A stretch of 64,000 nt of DNA from Mesostigma viride (GCA_009746045.1 RPFO01000104.1:1957948-2021947); one strand, 5' to 3'. Positions 46,834 through 58,978 are shown, numbered from the stretch's first letter. Numbers and translations are program-made. Notes: generated from the sequence alone by a model not told the origin.

Positions 46834-47419
46834 GGGTGGTCCCACGCCGAATGGGGTAGTTTTTCGCGCATTTTGCAAGAAAAAAACGCTGTTTTCGACT
46901 TTTTGTTTCGAAATTTTTTCTGGCGATTTGAGAACGCCCGCAAAATTTTGCACAATTTCGCGTGATTTTCGCACAATTTTCGCACAACTTCACACAATTT
47001 CGCACGATTTCACAGGATTTCGCATAATTTTAAACGAAGGGTCTAGCTGCAGAGAGACCCTTTGAAAATTTTCGCATGAATTCACGCATTTTTTACATGT
47101 CGTAATTTTTTTACAATCGAACTTTTTTGCATGAATTCGCACTTTTTTGGTCGGTTTTTGGTCAATTTCAGCGAAATTTTCAAGATTTCCCATGATTTTA
47201 CACTTTTTTGGCCTGGTTTTGGTAAATTTCAGCAAATATTGCGCGATTTCGCACGATTTGCGTAGGGTCTAGCTGCAGAGAGACCCTTTCCGGCCGGCGG
47301 AAAATTCGCTCGGCTGCAAATTTTTCGGCAAGAATTTCGGCGCAATGTCCGGTTTTCGGACGATTGAAACTAGCGTTTTTTTCTTGCAAAAATCTACCCC
47401 ATTCCGCGTGGGACCACCC
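46834..47419. mobile_element. 586-bp foldback/MITE-like element with ~57-bp terminal inverted repeats
   Basis: The left end GGGTGGTCCCACGCCGAATG and on to GGGGTAG...GCAAGAAAAAAACGCT is matched in reverse complement by 47362-47419 with few differences. The interior is AT-rich and full of TTTCGCAC/TTTTCGCA words. It contains two copies of a hairpin AAGGGTCTAGCTGCAGAGAG then ACCCTT (47036-47064 and 47262-47290). No coding capacity. A target-site duplication was not evident. Confidence 0.8.
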
Positions 47420-47499
47420 CCCAACTCTACGACGCTTGTGGCTGAATATTTACTTTTGTAGTATGTTCAGTCTACCGGTTAGTAGATATTGGACGGGGC

Positions 47500-48530
47500 G
47501 AGGGCGAGGCGAGCGGCATGGGTGAGCCCCATTGCATTGATGCACATCCGCCCATGCGGCAGGGGAGAAATCGGCCAAGCGCATGAGGTGAGCTAGGGGG
47601 CAGGCTGCATGGGGCCGGGCCATGGGGGGGAGCGCGCCATGGAGCCAGTGGACCACCCTGCACGGGTGCATGCATGGGCCGGCGCAATTAAGCCAGAGGA
47701 GCCCTTCAAATGGTCTTGGGGTCCTTGAGGCGCGTGCCCATTGAAGTCCCGAGGACATGCATGGGCACCTGCGTTTCACGGTGGCCCGGATCGAGCAGGC
47801 GGAGCTCACTCTTCGACGTAGTCAGGATCACCCATGCACATGCAGGGATGCCAAGGCATGAGAAACCACGCGCCCGCCCCAATGCGCCCGGGATGCCGGG
47901 CAGGGAAGCGAGAGCAGTCCCCTTGGGGCACTGAGGGCGAAAAGACTGCACACAGTCTTGGGGACTGCATGAGGGTAAGCCCAAGGTTGATGGTCGCCTT
48001 GCGGCCACTTCGATCGAGGGCTGCCAAGACGGCGGCATGCAATGAGTATGCACTGCGTCGACTGGGCCGAGCCGGGCATGGATATCGTCCATGTAGGCGA
48101 GGAGCACGACGTGCATCCGCCGGGGTGCGCAGCGTGGACACCTTGGAGGACTTTGTGCAGTGGTACGTACGGACAGTTAAAAGGGGCCGAGGGGGTAGCC
48201 TTGCTCATGCGTCCCCCGGCGTGCGGGATCGAGGTGATGTCAGCAAATGTCCGGCCATCAGTCCATGAGGAAGACCGGAGAGTTGAGGGGCCGATCGCCG
48301 TAGCAGGCGTCCGCCGGTGGTCCACGCAAGCTAGAAGGTCCGCCAGGGAACGCCTCGCCAACGGCCTCGAAGATTCTAGCCTTAATTGGTGACGGCATTG
48401 AACGCATCGGTCACGTGGCAGTCCACCTTCAGTGCCACATGGGTCGGATGATATGCTCACATGGGTCTTACTGCACCCACAGAACTTGCCGGATCGTCTA
48501 TCGTGTCGATCCGATTGCAGCTGTGGCATG
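47500..48530 (-). pseudogene. Degenerate reverse transcriptase of a second type
   Basis: Minus-strand frames contain TFADITSIPHAGG, a PLAPFNCPYVPLHKVLQGVHA-like stretch and a VVLLAYMDDIHARLGPVDAV-like palm motif (YMDD). The order resembles QGDPLAP...YLDD-type algal reverse transcriptases rather than the YADD LINE at 42192. Frames shift repeatedly, so it is a pseudogene. Confidence 0.5.
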
Positions 48531-48660
48531 CCTCTGGCATGAAGGAGAAAGGGGGTCTCTGCCCTTTCTTCCTGCTGTGCACATACAGGGATTAAAGAAC
48601 TTCGGTGCTCCGTGACTCCCCAACGGGAGCACGAGTTTAATTCATCAATGAATTAATTAA
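48440..48660 (+). mobile_element. LINE family A 3' UTR and tail
   Basis: About 200 bp nearly match 45719-45930, including GCTCACATGGGTCTTA, the GGCATGAAGGAGA stretch, the hairpin at 48607-48630 and an ATTAATTAAT tail. No coding sequence of the element remains. Confidence 0.75.
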
Positions 48661-48879
48661 TGGGTCGGATGCGTCTCCAGGTCAGTAAGTGAGACAACTA
48701 TTGCAAACATATTATCAAAGCCGCCTTGCATGATCCTCTTGCTTTATCCAGCACTGTCTATAGAGGAGCCCCCGGGCATGTAAAAGAGTACACACGGTCC
48801 GGTTTGGGAGCCGCGCGGAGCGATTGATGGGAATAAAACCCTAGACGAATCGGATTCTTTCTAATCGCCTTGCCTAGTA

Positions 48880-49650
48880 TAGGGGGCAGGGCCCTGATAT
48901 TTGCGGCCATTAATTAATTAATTAAAATCATAGCTCCGTGCGGAGCATATGTAACACATAGCCCTGAGAAAGGGGCATCTATGGGTTTGTAATACAATCA
49001 GGGCGACAACCTGCAGGTGTAGGATGTACAACTATCACCTGCTCTGGGTGCACAAGGTGCACCTGCCCCGCCATGATGGTTCATGCCTCCTAAACAAGCA
49101 CAAGCACACAAGGGGGCTTGAGGACAGGGCCTAGAAGGCCTGCATGACATATGGGGTGGAAGGTATGTGGCTAGGCTATAGCTGGTGTACACATGGCATC
49201 TCAGCAGAGAGTAGCTCCCTGCTTAGGCATAGCATGGCTAAATGGCTAAATGCTGACTGCAACATCCATGGGAGGCCCCATCGTAGGCATGGCGTAGCTA
49301 AATACTAAAGGCATCATCCATGGGGGCCATTATGGGCGCACATGCGCGTGGGCCACATGCTAGGCTAAGCCTGACTAATATCTACACTACTGGTATATGT
49401 TCCCTAGTCTGAGGTGGCAGGAGGGGCCTGCCAGGGCTTGTGGTCAACGTGGATGACCGCCCCCCCCCAGTACACCGGCTTCCCCCCTGCGCGCTGCCGG
49501 AGCTGAAGGTAGGTCGGCCATAGCTCGCGTCGCCGCTGTTGCTGGGCCAGGGTCAAGTCGTCGTCCAGCGTGAAGCGAGTCTCCGAGAGCTTCTTGCGGC
49601 ATTTAAGGAACGCCAGCTTGTCCCCCATGTACTTTGCGGCCATGGAAGGT
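48880..49650 (-). mobile_element. LINE family B 3' UTR plus ORF1 C-terminal fragment, minus orientation
   Basis: 49404-49643 encodes KYMGDKLAFLKCRKKLSETR then FTLDDDLTLAQQQRRRELWP and a PVYWGGAVIHVDHKP tail, which is the best preserved ORF1 C-terminal domain in the window. It is followed on that strand by a 3' UTR with the GTGCACC..GAGCAGGTG and CACGGAGCT words, ending near 48900. Confidence 0.65.
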
Positions 49651-49659
49651 GAGACGCGC

Positions 49660-50773
49660 CAGCCCTACTGGAGGACTTGTTGACCTGATGCCAACCAAGC
49701 TTAAATTGTTCTGCATTTGTTTTCCATATCACTGTTGAGGTATGCACTTATTCACTGAACGAAAATGATTTAATGTAAGGTTTTTTTTTATTTATCAGCA
49801 TCATACAATGCATAGACCAAGATATCCCCTCATTGTCGCAACATGCTGGGCCCAAAGGACACATACAACATCCTAGCTACTGTTCTCGACTGAAATGCCT
49901 GTTGCACTCCTGCTGTCTTCCAGGGAAAGGGGACAGCTCAAAGCGTACCGGGCTGAGCTGTGCCCCCCTCAAAGAATGGTAGGCCATGCAGCCAAGCTGC
50001 TAAAGCCATCGCTTATTCACTGCTACCTACTATGGTACACGCAAGGCTCAGGCAAGTTCTCCCCCAGCACCCTACAACGACCTATCCTGCCACTCCTTTT
50101 TTATTGAAGCAGTTCAGACGGCGAGACTGATAGCCGGGCCAACGGACAATTGAGTCAGCGACAGTGCCCCTAGCAGCGTGCCTCCAAGTGGCACCTGCCG
50201 TTATATACACAGGGGTAGCCGCCACCCACGTCACCGACCCAGCCCTGCCGACCCTCCACGAGGGTGGCACGAATCCAAACTTGCTCGCACCAACCGGGCC
50301 CACCTCCCAGAGGCGCCGAGAGCACACAAGTCCATCTGACGTCTGCCCGGTTGCCGGCAAATGCATGCACCGTCCGTCGCCAGATATCCTCCCACCTGGC
50401 TTTTTATAGACCGGTACCCTTGGGTTCCGCATCGCCCATGCGATCGCTAAAAAACAGCATGACCTAGGAACCGATCATTAACACACTACACTAAATCTCC
50501 CTCCAAGAAAGTCACCTCACTGCCTTAAAGGCGACCACCATAGCCAGGGACAGGTGCTATTGCTCCCTGCACCCATGATTTGATTGGTGGCCTCGAGAAC
50601 CACCACCTCCCGGCACACGAAAAAAATATAATGGCCTTGGAGTAGAGGGGCTCCTCCTCAACATATCAAGGCGCACAAATCCAGGTCTCAAGCAGATGTA
50701 GGACTCAAACGGCCGTGAGGGCACCCAGTCGGCGCTCTAAACACAGCCCGCTTTACATCCCCGATCGGCCCAT
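49660..50773. other. Intergenic, no gene recognised
   Basis: Downstream flank of the desaturase gene. A minus-strand open frame of 116 codons (50082-50432) lacks recognisable motifs. Confidence 0.35.
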
Positions 50774-52538
50774 CTAGGACTTGATCGCCTTGGCATCGGC
50801 GGGCCATGTGAGCTTGTCCATGTCCGCCTGGCGCGGGTACCTCAAGTTGGTGGCCAGGCCGACCGCCTCGAGCGCCTTGATGAGGTACCAGGTCATGTCA
50901 ATCTGCCACCACTCAAGGCCGTGGCGGCAGCTGTACTCGAACGCGTGGTGGTTGTTGTGCCAGCCCTCGCCGAACGCGAGGATGCCCACCCACCAGTTGT
51001 TCTTGGAGATGTCGCCTGTGTTCCACGGCTGGTCACCCCACACGTGCGACGCCGAGTTCACGAACCAGGTGATGTGGTACACCCAGCACACACGGACCGC
51101 CATGCCCCAGACGAGCCAGGGGAAGCCTCCCATCGCGTAGAGGGCGCCGGCGAGGAGCAGCGGGTGGAGCACGTAGGTCTTCTTGATGAACGAGTAGAAG
51201 GGGTCGGCCTCCAGCTCGGCCACGTTGGACTTGTCGTCGACGCGCGCGGCGAGGCACTTCTGCTCCATCAGCCAACCCGCGTGGCTCCACCAGAAGCCCT
51301 CGTAGGGCGTGTGCGGGTCCAGCAGTGTGTCGCAGTACTTGTGGTGGTAGCGGTGCCACGAGACCCACTGCAGGGTGGGTGGGGGTGGGGGGTGGGGGGG
51401 TTGGTGGGGGTGGAGGTGGGTAGGTGGGTGGGTGGGGGTGGGGTCGAGGGAATCACGGGTGTATGGGGTTGGGTCGGCGTGGGAATTGCGGATGGGCAGG
51501 TGGCCAGGGTTGATGGGTGGCCAGGGCAATTGGGACAGTCAAGGCGCATAGCAGCAAAAAAATAGGTTAGCGACTAATGGACAAAGAAAAAATCTGTGTG
51601 AAGAAGCGGATTCAGGCTGAAAGCAAACGTCTCTCTACGTGGCTCGATACCGCATATGGTCTGCGACTTATCCTCGCTGGACGCTACAGGGTGCTGGAAA
51701 GGAAGAGAGACAGGCTGTGAAAGAAAAACATAAAATCGGAATGGTAGGTATGACGGCGAAATTTCTACTGGGCTTACCTCCATGGGATCACCCTGCAGCG
51801 CCTGAACACCGCAGTAGGCGAAGATGTACTCGAGCCACTTGGGCGTCTTGAACGACTTGTGGGTCAGCTGGCGGTGGTAGGAGAGGGTGATGCCGAACAT
51901 GCCCGTGATGACGTAGAGGGCCACGAACACGCTGAACGAGCTCGCGGAGAAGGTGGCTGGAGCGAACAGGCACATGCCTGGGGTGCAGGTAAAATGGCGA
52001 GGGGATGGCACAATTAAACAGTCGGAAAGGTTAATTATCGCGAAAAATCGGATTTGATCAAGACATGCACATTTAAAAAAAAACTCGGACACAATTCAGC
52101 AAGCGCAATGGGCAGTAGAGCTAGCTAGGCGAATCACGCACCGTGCATGAAGAGCATGTAGATAGCGTATGAAATGTCCTTGGTTGTCCACTCCCGATTG
52201 AAGACGGTGCGCTTGTAAACAGGCTTGATGTCGGAGAAAATAAAGGGCTGGACATCCGTGCGAGGGATGGGCTGCAGCGCCCCGCCGGGCTGTGCAAAGC
52301 CCTCATTGCTGTTTGCGGCAACGCCGATGGCAGTCGCACGGCGGTCAGAAGAAGCGGGGATGCCGGCAAACAGCCTGTGTGCCGGTCCGGGAAGACGGGT
52401 GCGCAGAGGAAGAACGGGCGAGCATCGGGCTTGGGCAGGGAGGAAGTCCCGCCGAAACTTGGCACCGGTTGTTGGGCGTGAACGAGGAAGTACTAATGGT
52501 GAGGAAACTAAATGCTGCAATTGAAAAGCGGTCGCCAT
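50774..52538 (-). CDS. Plastid-type acyl-lipid/acyl-CoA delta-9-like desaturase (ADS/FAD5 family)
   Basis: Three exons (52142-52538, 51778-51977, 50774-51367) with compatible phases encode 396 residues. The first ~90 residues are Ser/Arg/Pro-rich without acidic clusters, like a chloroplast transit peptide. The membrane di-iron desaturase core has three histidine boxes: HRQLTH at 167-172, HRYHH at 204-208 and HNNHH at 336-340. Family phrases are GITLSYHR, LQGDPMEWVSWHR, THPYEGF-like LDPHTPYEGFWWSH and WVYHITWFVNSASHVWG. Members introduce a cis double bond at carbon 7 or 9; FAD5 acts on palmitate of the plastid galactolipid MGDG. Which position and lipid this copy uses cannot be read from sequence. 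It is divergent from the hemoglobin gene. Confidence 0.92.
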
Positions 52539-54082
52539 AGATATGCAATTCGCACAGGCCCAGAATTTGCTAGTCTTGCGGAATGCAATTTGTCGTGTAC
52601 GTCTTCCGTTTTATACTCACGGCCGTTTTACCACGATTACAAGATTCGCGCTGGCCAGCTGGCCTGCTCGCCACAGAATATTTTGCAGCGCGCTTCGGTC
52701 ACTCTGACGTGGGCCTGGCGGGCTGGATTACGTATGTGCGTCATCTTCAGTCGGAACGTCGCAGGCTTACGGCCGCCAGCGCTACTACATTGCATCATCA
52801 ATCGCTCATCAGTCGCCCGCCCTCGAAGCTGTCTGATCACATCGCGGAAGTCGAGGGGCCATGGGGAGAAATTTGGAAACTCCGCACGAGCAAGGCACGC
52901 GCTTCGCGCGCTGAGGTCAGCGCCCATTGGCTTACCCATGGACCGCAAGTATCGAAAGAGTCATCCGGTTGGCTGTAAATTTTCTCGTTTGTGGCTGGAA
53001 ACCGTCCTGTGTTACATACGGCTCCTGCGCTTCCACGACGCAAGATTCTATATAGCTTCAAAATATCTGAACTGTGTAGTATCAGCTACATCGTTGAGTG
53101 ACTATGGAGAGAGATCCAATCGCTGTTATAGAAGGTCCCGCGCTCCTGTGTTCCGAGCTGTTCCGAGTTCCGACTTCCGGGCGGCCAGCTGGTCGCATCG
53201 GCGAGTCTGTCTGCGACTCTGCGTTCAATTCTCTGCCCAGTGCCCGCTCGCGGGCTTGTTGCCCACGCCGCACATCTGTCATGTTGTTGTTGCATGCTCT
53301 ACGCCGCACATCTGTGCGGATTTCGGCTACATCTGTGCGGTTCTCGGGTGTACCTGTCCGTCCGTCCGTCAGATTCACCCATCTGACGGTCGTAAAACGT
53401 TGGGAGAGTAAATGGGTGGGAGAGATGAGCATTCTTGTTGTTGTTGTGTGGGTGGTTCCGCTTACAGCACTGTAGATAGCAGCTGATGTGAACAGGTCCA
53501 GTGAGGAAAGCTCTACTTGTGTCACTGGACCCGAGACAAGCAGAAAACTTTGTTGTTGTTGTTGTCAAGTCAACACACGATGTGCGGCGGCCGCGGCGTG
53601 GCATCCAACTGGTTGGCGTGGGGATCAACAACAACAACAACTGTGAAAGACAACCACGTGGCACTCGTCTTCCCACCAGTATTCAGCGCGCGCGCGCGAT
53701 AGGCGACGAAGTTAGAAAGGACATGCCGACTTGTCCCCTCGATCTGCGAGGAACTGGTCATCATCTCATAAAGCGGGGCGAGTGTTCGGTAGCCATATAT
53801 CAAGGAGACAATATATTTCCATGGCGAATGCTTTACAAATGTCATTTCCAGCGATATAAGACAAAGTCTAACAAGGCTTACCTGCTACTCATTCTGGCGT
53901 TGGTGATGGTGCAACTTAAGGGTATATCCAATACCGGAATGGATGTCGTTTGTTCTAGAGATCTGCGGGCAGAGCAGCTAGACCTGACCCTCAATTCGCA
54001 TGCCTTGACCTCACGAGTCCCGCCCGCCATTCTTGGTTCTACCGTAAGCCTTTAGTTCCCCCGTGAATATATAGAAAAGAGA
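52539..54082. promoter_or_regulatory. Shared region between divergent desaturase and truncated hemoglobin genes
   Basis: 1.5 kb between opposing starts. It contains repeated CCGCACATCTGTG words (53268-53345) and GTT/CAA runs in inverted orientation (53547-53565 and 53626-53643). An open frame of 299 codons (52512-53411) overlaps the desaturase start on the other strand and has no known motif, so it is not called. Confidence 0.45.
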
Positions 54083-56800
54083 ATGGAGTCGTTGCACCAA
54101 GAGGCGGCCCGACGGAGCGGCGTGACCAAGGAAGAGGCATTGCAATTGGACAGCCAGCATCTTTACCACCGGTTCGGCCAACAGGCATTGGAGCAGCTCT
54201 CGCACGAGTTTTACCGTCGGGTATTCGCGGACGAGCAGGAACCCTGGTTTCGCAACATCTTTTCGAACGTGACGCGGCGCGATGCGATACAGAACCAGGT
54301 ACGCACTGGAGGTCAAGCGCGCGGATGCAATCCTAGTCCCAAACCAGGTACCCTGCACGTCTCAGCCTGGCAGCACGCTTGTTCCGTGTTCAGGGGGATC
54401 CTGTGCTCCTGGCGGACATTAGCCGCGGCGCGCTGGTACCTTCTGGTTGTGTCCTTAACAACGCCTGGTCGCCTCTAATTGCGTCGCAACTCGCAAGTCC
54501 GTTGGGCCACTGCGGAATATCGGGGATGGAGCATTAGTCCTTTCCCGCAGTCGCATCCGATGCGATTTTGAGAGGAAAACTTGACCCTCACGGACCAGGA
54601 CTTGGTTTGGCTGCACATTAGGACTTGGTTGTAATAGTTAGGGGAGACCGTTGTGCTTCATCCGCATTAGTTAGGGGAGAGCGTTGTGCTTCATGCGCGA
54701 TAGTTAGGGGAGAGCGTCGTGCTTCATCCGCAATAGTTAGGGGAGACCGTTGTGCTTCATCCGCAATAGTTAGGGGGGACCATTGTGCTTCATCCGCGAT
54801 GCATGACCAACTGCTATGCTTCGCGTGTGCCACCCCTCGGTGGCGTGGCCAGGGGTCGGTTGGCGCGGATCTAGTGCCAAGTTGAAGCCCGTCATCCGTT
54901 TCATCGAGCCACTTGATCACCTCTCTTGTTCCTGGGTGTGTGCCACGCCTCCCTGTAGGTGGACTTCTTCGTGGAACGGCTGGGCGGTCCCCCGACGTAT
55001 ACCGAGCGTAAAGGTACGGCAAGGTGCCCTTTGGTTCAAACTGTAAGAGTGCCGACACCGCTATGTGGATTGGTTAACTGTTCGCACCCCCGTTGGCAGT
55101 TTCCAAACATATCATAGATGGTAAAGTATTAATAGTTTTACTGAAGGGTGTAGTCATGGATGGTTCCAAACATATCGTAGATGGTAAAGTATTTACAGTT
55201 TTACTGAAGGGTGTAGTCATGGATGGTTCCAAACATATCGTAGATGGTAAAGTATGAACAGTTTTACTGAAGGGTGTAGTCATGGATGGTTCCAAACATA
55301 TCGTAGATGGTAAAGTATTTACAGTTTTACTGAAGGGTGTAGTCATGGATGGTTCCAAACATATCGTAGATGGTAAAGTATGAACAGTTTTACTGAAGGG
55401 TGTAGTCATGGATGGTTCCAAACATATCGTAGATGGTAAAGTATGAATAGTTTTACTGAAGGGTGTAGTCATCGCCACAGGTTCCCCCCACCCCCGAGCG
55501 AGGCTCGTTCCCTGTTACTTTTGCGGAAGAGTGGATACTAGTTACTTTGCAGGATACTAGTTACGTTTGCAGAAGAGTGGAGCTGCAGCGTGGCCTCTCG
55601 TGCATGGCCATGCAGCCGGTCTCTCTCTGGGCATGAGCACATGGGCAGGCTTGCCTATGCAAGGATCTAGATGATCATTGCCAGGGACAACCAATGCAGC
55701 TTTCATGGCTACCGGACTCTCAAGGCGACCCCATGGGAGAGTGGCAGGATTCCAGTTTGGCAGATTGCATGCGGGGGGAAAATCTGCTTGCCTATTTGTC
55801 TATCGCTCTGTTCTAGCGCTCTATGCTATTGCTGTACGGATCGCTCTATCTATCTCTCTATTCTATCCCTCTATCTGTCGGTCGATCAAGCTAAACCCGC
55901 AGAAGCTGAACCCTCAGAATGGGTGTCGCCCTCCTGAAACGCGGGTTTCTGTGCCCCTGGGTATGTGTGGGCACAGGGGTGTGTGGGTGGGCCACCTTGG
56001 GCGGGGCTGGCAGCTTGAGCGTTCTATCGGCTCCGTTTGTGCGCGGATAACATTTATCTTTCAAGTATGAGCTTCTACACCTTTAAAGATGTTGGGCTCT
56101 AACTAATAACCACACTATGCGACCTCTTTTGCGCGTTGAAGAAGCAACTTTGTCTGTTTATAGGGTTTTAAGTGTTGCTGTCGTTGTTGCTATGCATGCC
56201 GCAGGCAGCATGGCGCTGATCGGCCGGCACGCGCCTTACGAGATCTCGGAACGCTCGGCGCGCCGCTGGCTGCAGCACATGGAGGCGGCGATGGAGGACG
56301 TGCCCGTGATCGCGGACGACGAGGAGGGCAGCGCGGCGTTACGGGCGTTCCTAAGGTGGGGTTTGTTAGTCAATTACCAACCACGCATTCGGTATAGATA
56401 AGCAGATCTGCTAGGTAAGGAGCACAGCACAGTACGGTGTTGTGTGCGTTCGGAGGTTGGTTAAGGGACTGCCAATGCTGCAAACACCATGTACTCCTGC
56501 GCTGATGTTGTATGTGGATACAGAAAGTAGAATATTAATGACAACCCTCCACTCGTTGCTATGGATTCCTCAAACGGACCACAATAGTGCAACTCTCCGT
56601 AATGTGCCACTTGGCTTCCATCAGAACCAGCACGAAACGAAGAAGAGTCGCTCACCCGTGCGTGCCTACATGCTCCCCCTTCCCCATCATGCTGCGCGTG
56701 CAGGCACACGGCCTACTTCCTGGTGGCCGGGAAGGGGCTTGTCAACGCGTGCAGGCCCATGGTCGGATACGGCGTGGCGGAGCCCAGTAAAAAGAAATAG
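54083..56800 (+). CDS. Truncated hemoglobin, group 2 (plant GLB3-like)
   Basis: Four exons (54083-54298, 54959-55013, 56205-56355, 56704-56800) join in phase to 172 residues. The 2-on-2 globin fold is visible: LYHRFGQQALEQLSHEFYRR with the B10 Tyr (Tyr44), WFRNIF, then the group 2 signature FFVERLGGPPTYTERKGSMA and LIGRHAPYEIS. His99 is the expected proximal F8 heme ligand. The C-terminal part has RRWLQHMEAAM and FLRHTAYFLVAGKGLVN. Such globins bind O2 or NO in plants and bacteria; in Chlamydomonas related proteins serve NO and hypoxia responses. No transit peptide is seen. Two introns hold tandem repeats. Confidence 0.93.
54625..54800 (+). repeat. 33-bp tandem repeat in hemoglobin intron 1
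   Basis: Five copies of TAGTTAGGGGAGACCGTTGT followed by GCTTCATCCGCAA. Because 33 is a multiple of three, frames stay open on both strands, but this lies between two well-supported exons. Confidence 0.92.
55090..55475 (+). repeat. 63-bp tandem repeat in hemoglobin intron 2
   Basis: Six copies of a 63-bp unit beginning GGTTCCAAACATATCGTAGA and ending GGGTGTAGTCATGGAT, with alternating TTTACAG and TGAACAG variants, which suggests duplication of two-unit blocks. A minus-strand frame of 21-residue repeats is an artefact. Confidence 0.95.
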
Positions 56801-58596
56801 CCCGGCAACTTGATTGATATAGTTAGGAGGCCGGCAGTTGTACCATGGAAGCACTCTTCATTCCAAACTAGTGGAAGGCGGTGGCCATGGCATGGAGCCG
56901 AGCAAGTAAGAAATAAGGGAAAGAGGACGGGATGGCTCGGTTAATCGTGAGCACTGTGGAAGCACCCCCTTGCTTATTAATAGAATGAGTGGGACCTGCC
57001 ATGTGAAGGAGCACTTCAAGTGGTGCCGGGAAAAAAATGCAAGGTGTCGATCCAGTGATCCAGTGAAGAGAGGGGTCTGTCCACTGGGCCCCGCTGGCCA
57101 AGGAAGAGAAATCCTCTTGCCTATGGGACGAGGGAATTACTGCAATGACCGATCTCATAATACGGCGACCTCATTTTCTTCTCGTCGTGAGCATCCCGAG
57201 GATGATCTGACGGCCCGGAAAGAAAAGGGAAAAAAAAGTGTACCCTCCATCAAGTCAGTTTTCCTCCCTTAGAGATGTCCAGGCTTTTCTGAATACGTGT
57301 GCGGCAGACCTGCGGCAACCGCCCGAGTTTCAGAGCCATGCTGGGGTCATGCTGCGCGGTGCCTGGCCGGAAGATGTATGCCTAGGGAGCCCATGGGGTG
57401 TGGCGTGGGAATACTCGTGAGAGACTACCAGAGCGGGTCACAATGACCCGCTACCTTGCAGGCTGGCCAGTGGGACAGAATTAACGATCTGGGATGGCCC
57501 TCCCGAGTGACCCGTCCCACGACAGCTACTGCCACAAAGACGGCAGCATTTTTGTTGGTGACCTGTGCTGGTGCTGGGAGAGTCTGGCCACAGGACAGTA
57601 ATCTACATTTGTGTGCGGATGCAGCAACGCTGCCGTGCACAAACACGAATGGGCTGGAATTCTCTTTTGGTTTCTTGTTTGGAAACCCCTGATTTTTTTT
57701 TGATTTTTTTTTTTTCCGCTGGGATGTGAGCGCAGAGCATCCTGGCACGCCCATGTGTAAAGAAGGCTCATTCAGCCTGCCTGTATGTCAAGGGGCAGTG
57801 TTCAAGGGGTGCCCTAATTTCGACTCTCAATTTTGCTTGACATTTCCTGGGTGCGGTCGGGGTGAGAGATGTTCAGCAACAGCAACCTTAACCCTTGAAA
57901 CGCGGAAAACAGTTAGCGGTCGGTTCGCCACGGACATATGACACCCAGAATGGTCGCGATGAAATCTTGCAGTCCGTACTTTTGCAGGGGGGCTGCCTAC
58001 ATTTTTCCGGTATGATGTTCTCAGGTCCTGCGTCATCATGGTTGATCGAGGTCCTGTTTCTTGGTTGCAAGTAGCAACCCCTATACGTTTCACGAAGGTT
58101 ACAACCCCTCGCCTATGGGGTCAGCTCGTCGCTTGGGCGTAGCCCAGTGACAATAATTGCATATTGTTGGCAATGACAGATTCCTGCCAGGGTACATGAT
58201 TGGCCAAGACCGGGTGCTGGGGTGGTACCCCAGGCAGTCTGGCTTTACAGGTGTCGTACCACGATATTACCTCACCACCCTGCGGGCCAGTGTTAAAAGA
58301 TTTGACGAATATTATCTTATTAGTCAAAAGATTTGGCGTTTTGGCCTCTTCCGAATCCGAATAATAACTGAATAAAGACCGACTCTGCATGTCAGCTGGG
58401 TTCAGCTGTTTGCATGCATGGTACGTGCTTTGTTGTGCTAAAACCTGGGGTACTGGCCGGCGTCCAAGCCTGGTCCACAGGATCGATGTGCATGCATGTG
58501 CATATGGCTGTCACTGAGGAACTCGATCGTAATCGAGTGGGTGAACAAACGGTAAGGAATGAGGTCACCTTAGGTTTTGGTAGCCACTTATGCGTC
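56801..58596. other. Intergenic, no gene recognised
   Basis: 3' flank of the hemoglobin gene. Several frames of 60-120 codons occur on both strands without motifs. A T-rich run lies at 57690-57716. Confidence 0.35.
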
Positions 58597-58822
58597 ATAA
58601 TGGCCGAGTGTACAGTCGCATCTTGGATAGTCCGGACTGATGACGCGGAGCTGCTGATCTGCGACTCCAGATCCTGGGCGAGTGAGTCGCGCCACTTGCC
58701 TTCGCAGGCGAAGTATCTGCGTAGAAAAATATGACCTCCTCGGGTACTCCGTGGCATATATGCCAGTTAATTTGGTGCATGTTGCACGCATTTGTTTACT
58801 TGCTTACTTATCAAGGAGACAA
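58597..58822. repeat. Dispersed repeat, copy 2 (partner at 917-1110)
   Basis: Matches 917-1110 and continues into CTTACTTATCAAGGAGACAA, which is the end word of the GTCTCCTTGATAT family. That suggests the repeat terminates there. Confidence 0.7.
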
Positions 58823-58978
58823 CTTATGCATCTAAGATTTTGTTTTTGTTTATCGTAAGCTATAAACAAAGATTAATTCCAAATTGAACCGGTTTGTAAG
58901 GCCTTTCGCGCTGTCATGCATGCTTGAGCCAATTTGCCCCTGATAAAGTTTTCTCGATCATGTACCACGAGGGCATAC

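Noticed and set aside
52512..53411. 299-codon open frame opposite the desaturase start
   Set aside because: No family motif, overlaps the desaturase 5' end and its promoter; likely chance.
56700..56800. Separate small gene after the globin exon
   Set aside because: Its frame HTAYFLVAGKGLVN joins in phase to FLR of the preceding exon and is the globin C-terminus.
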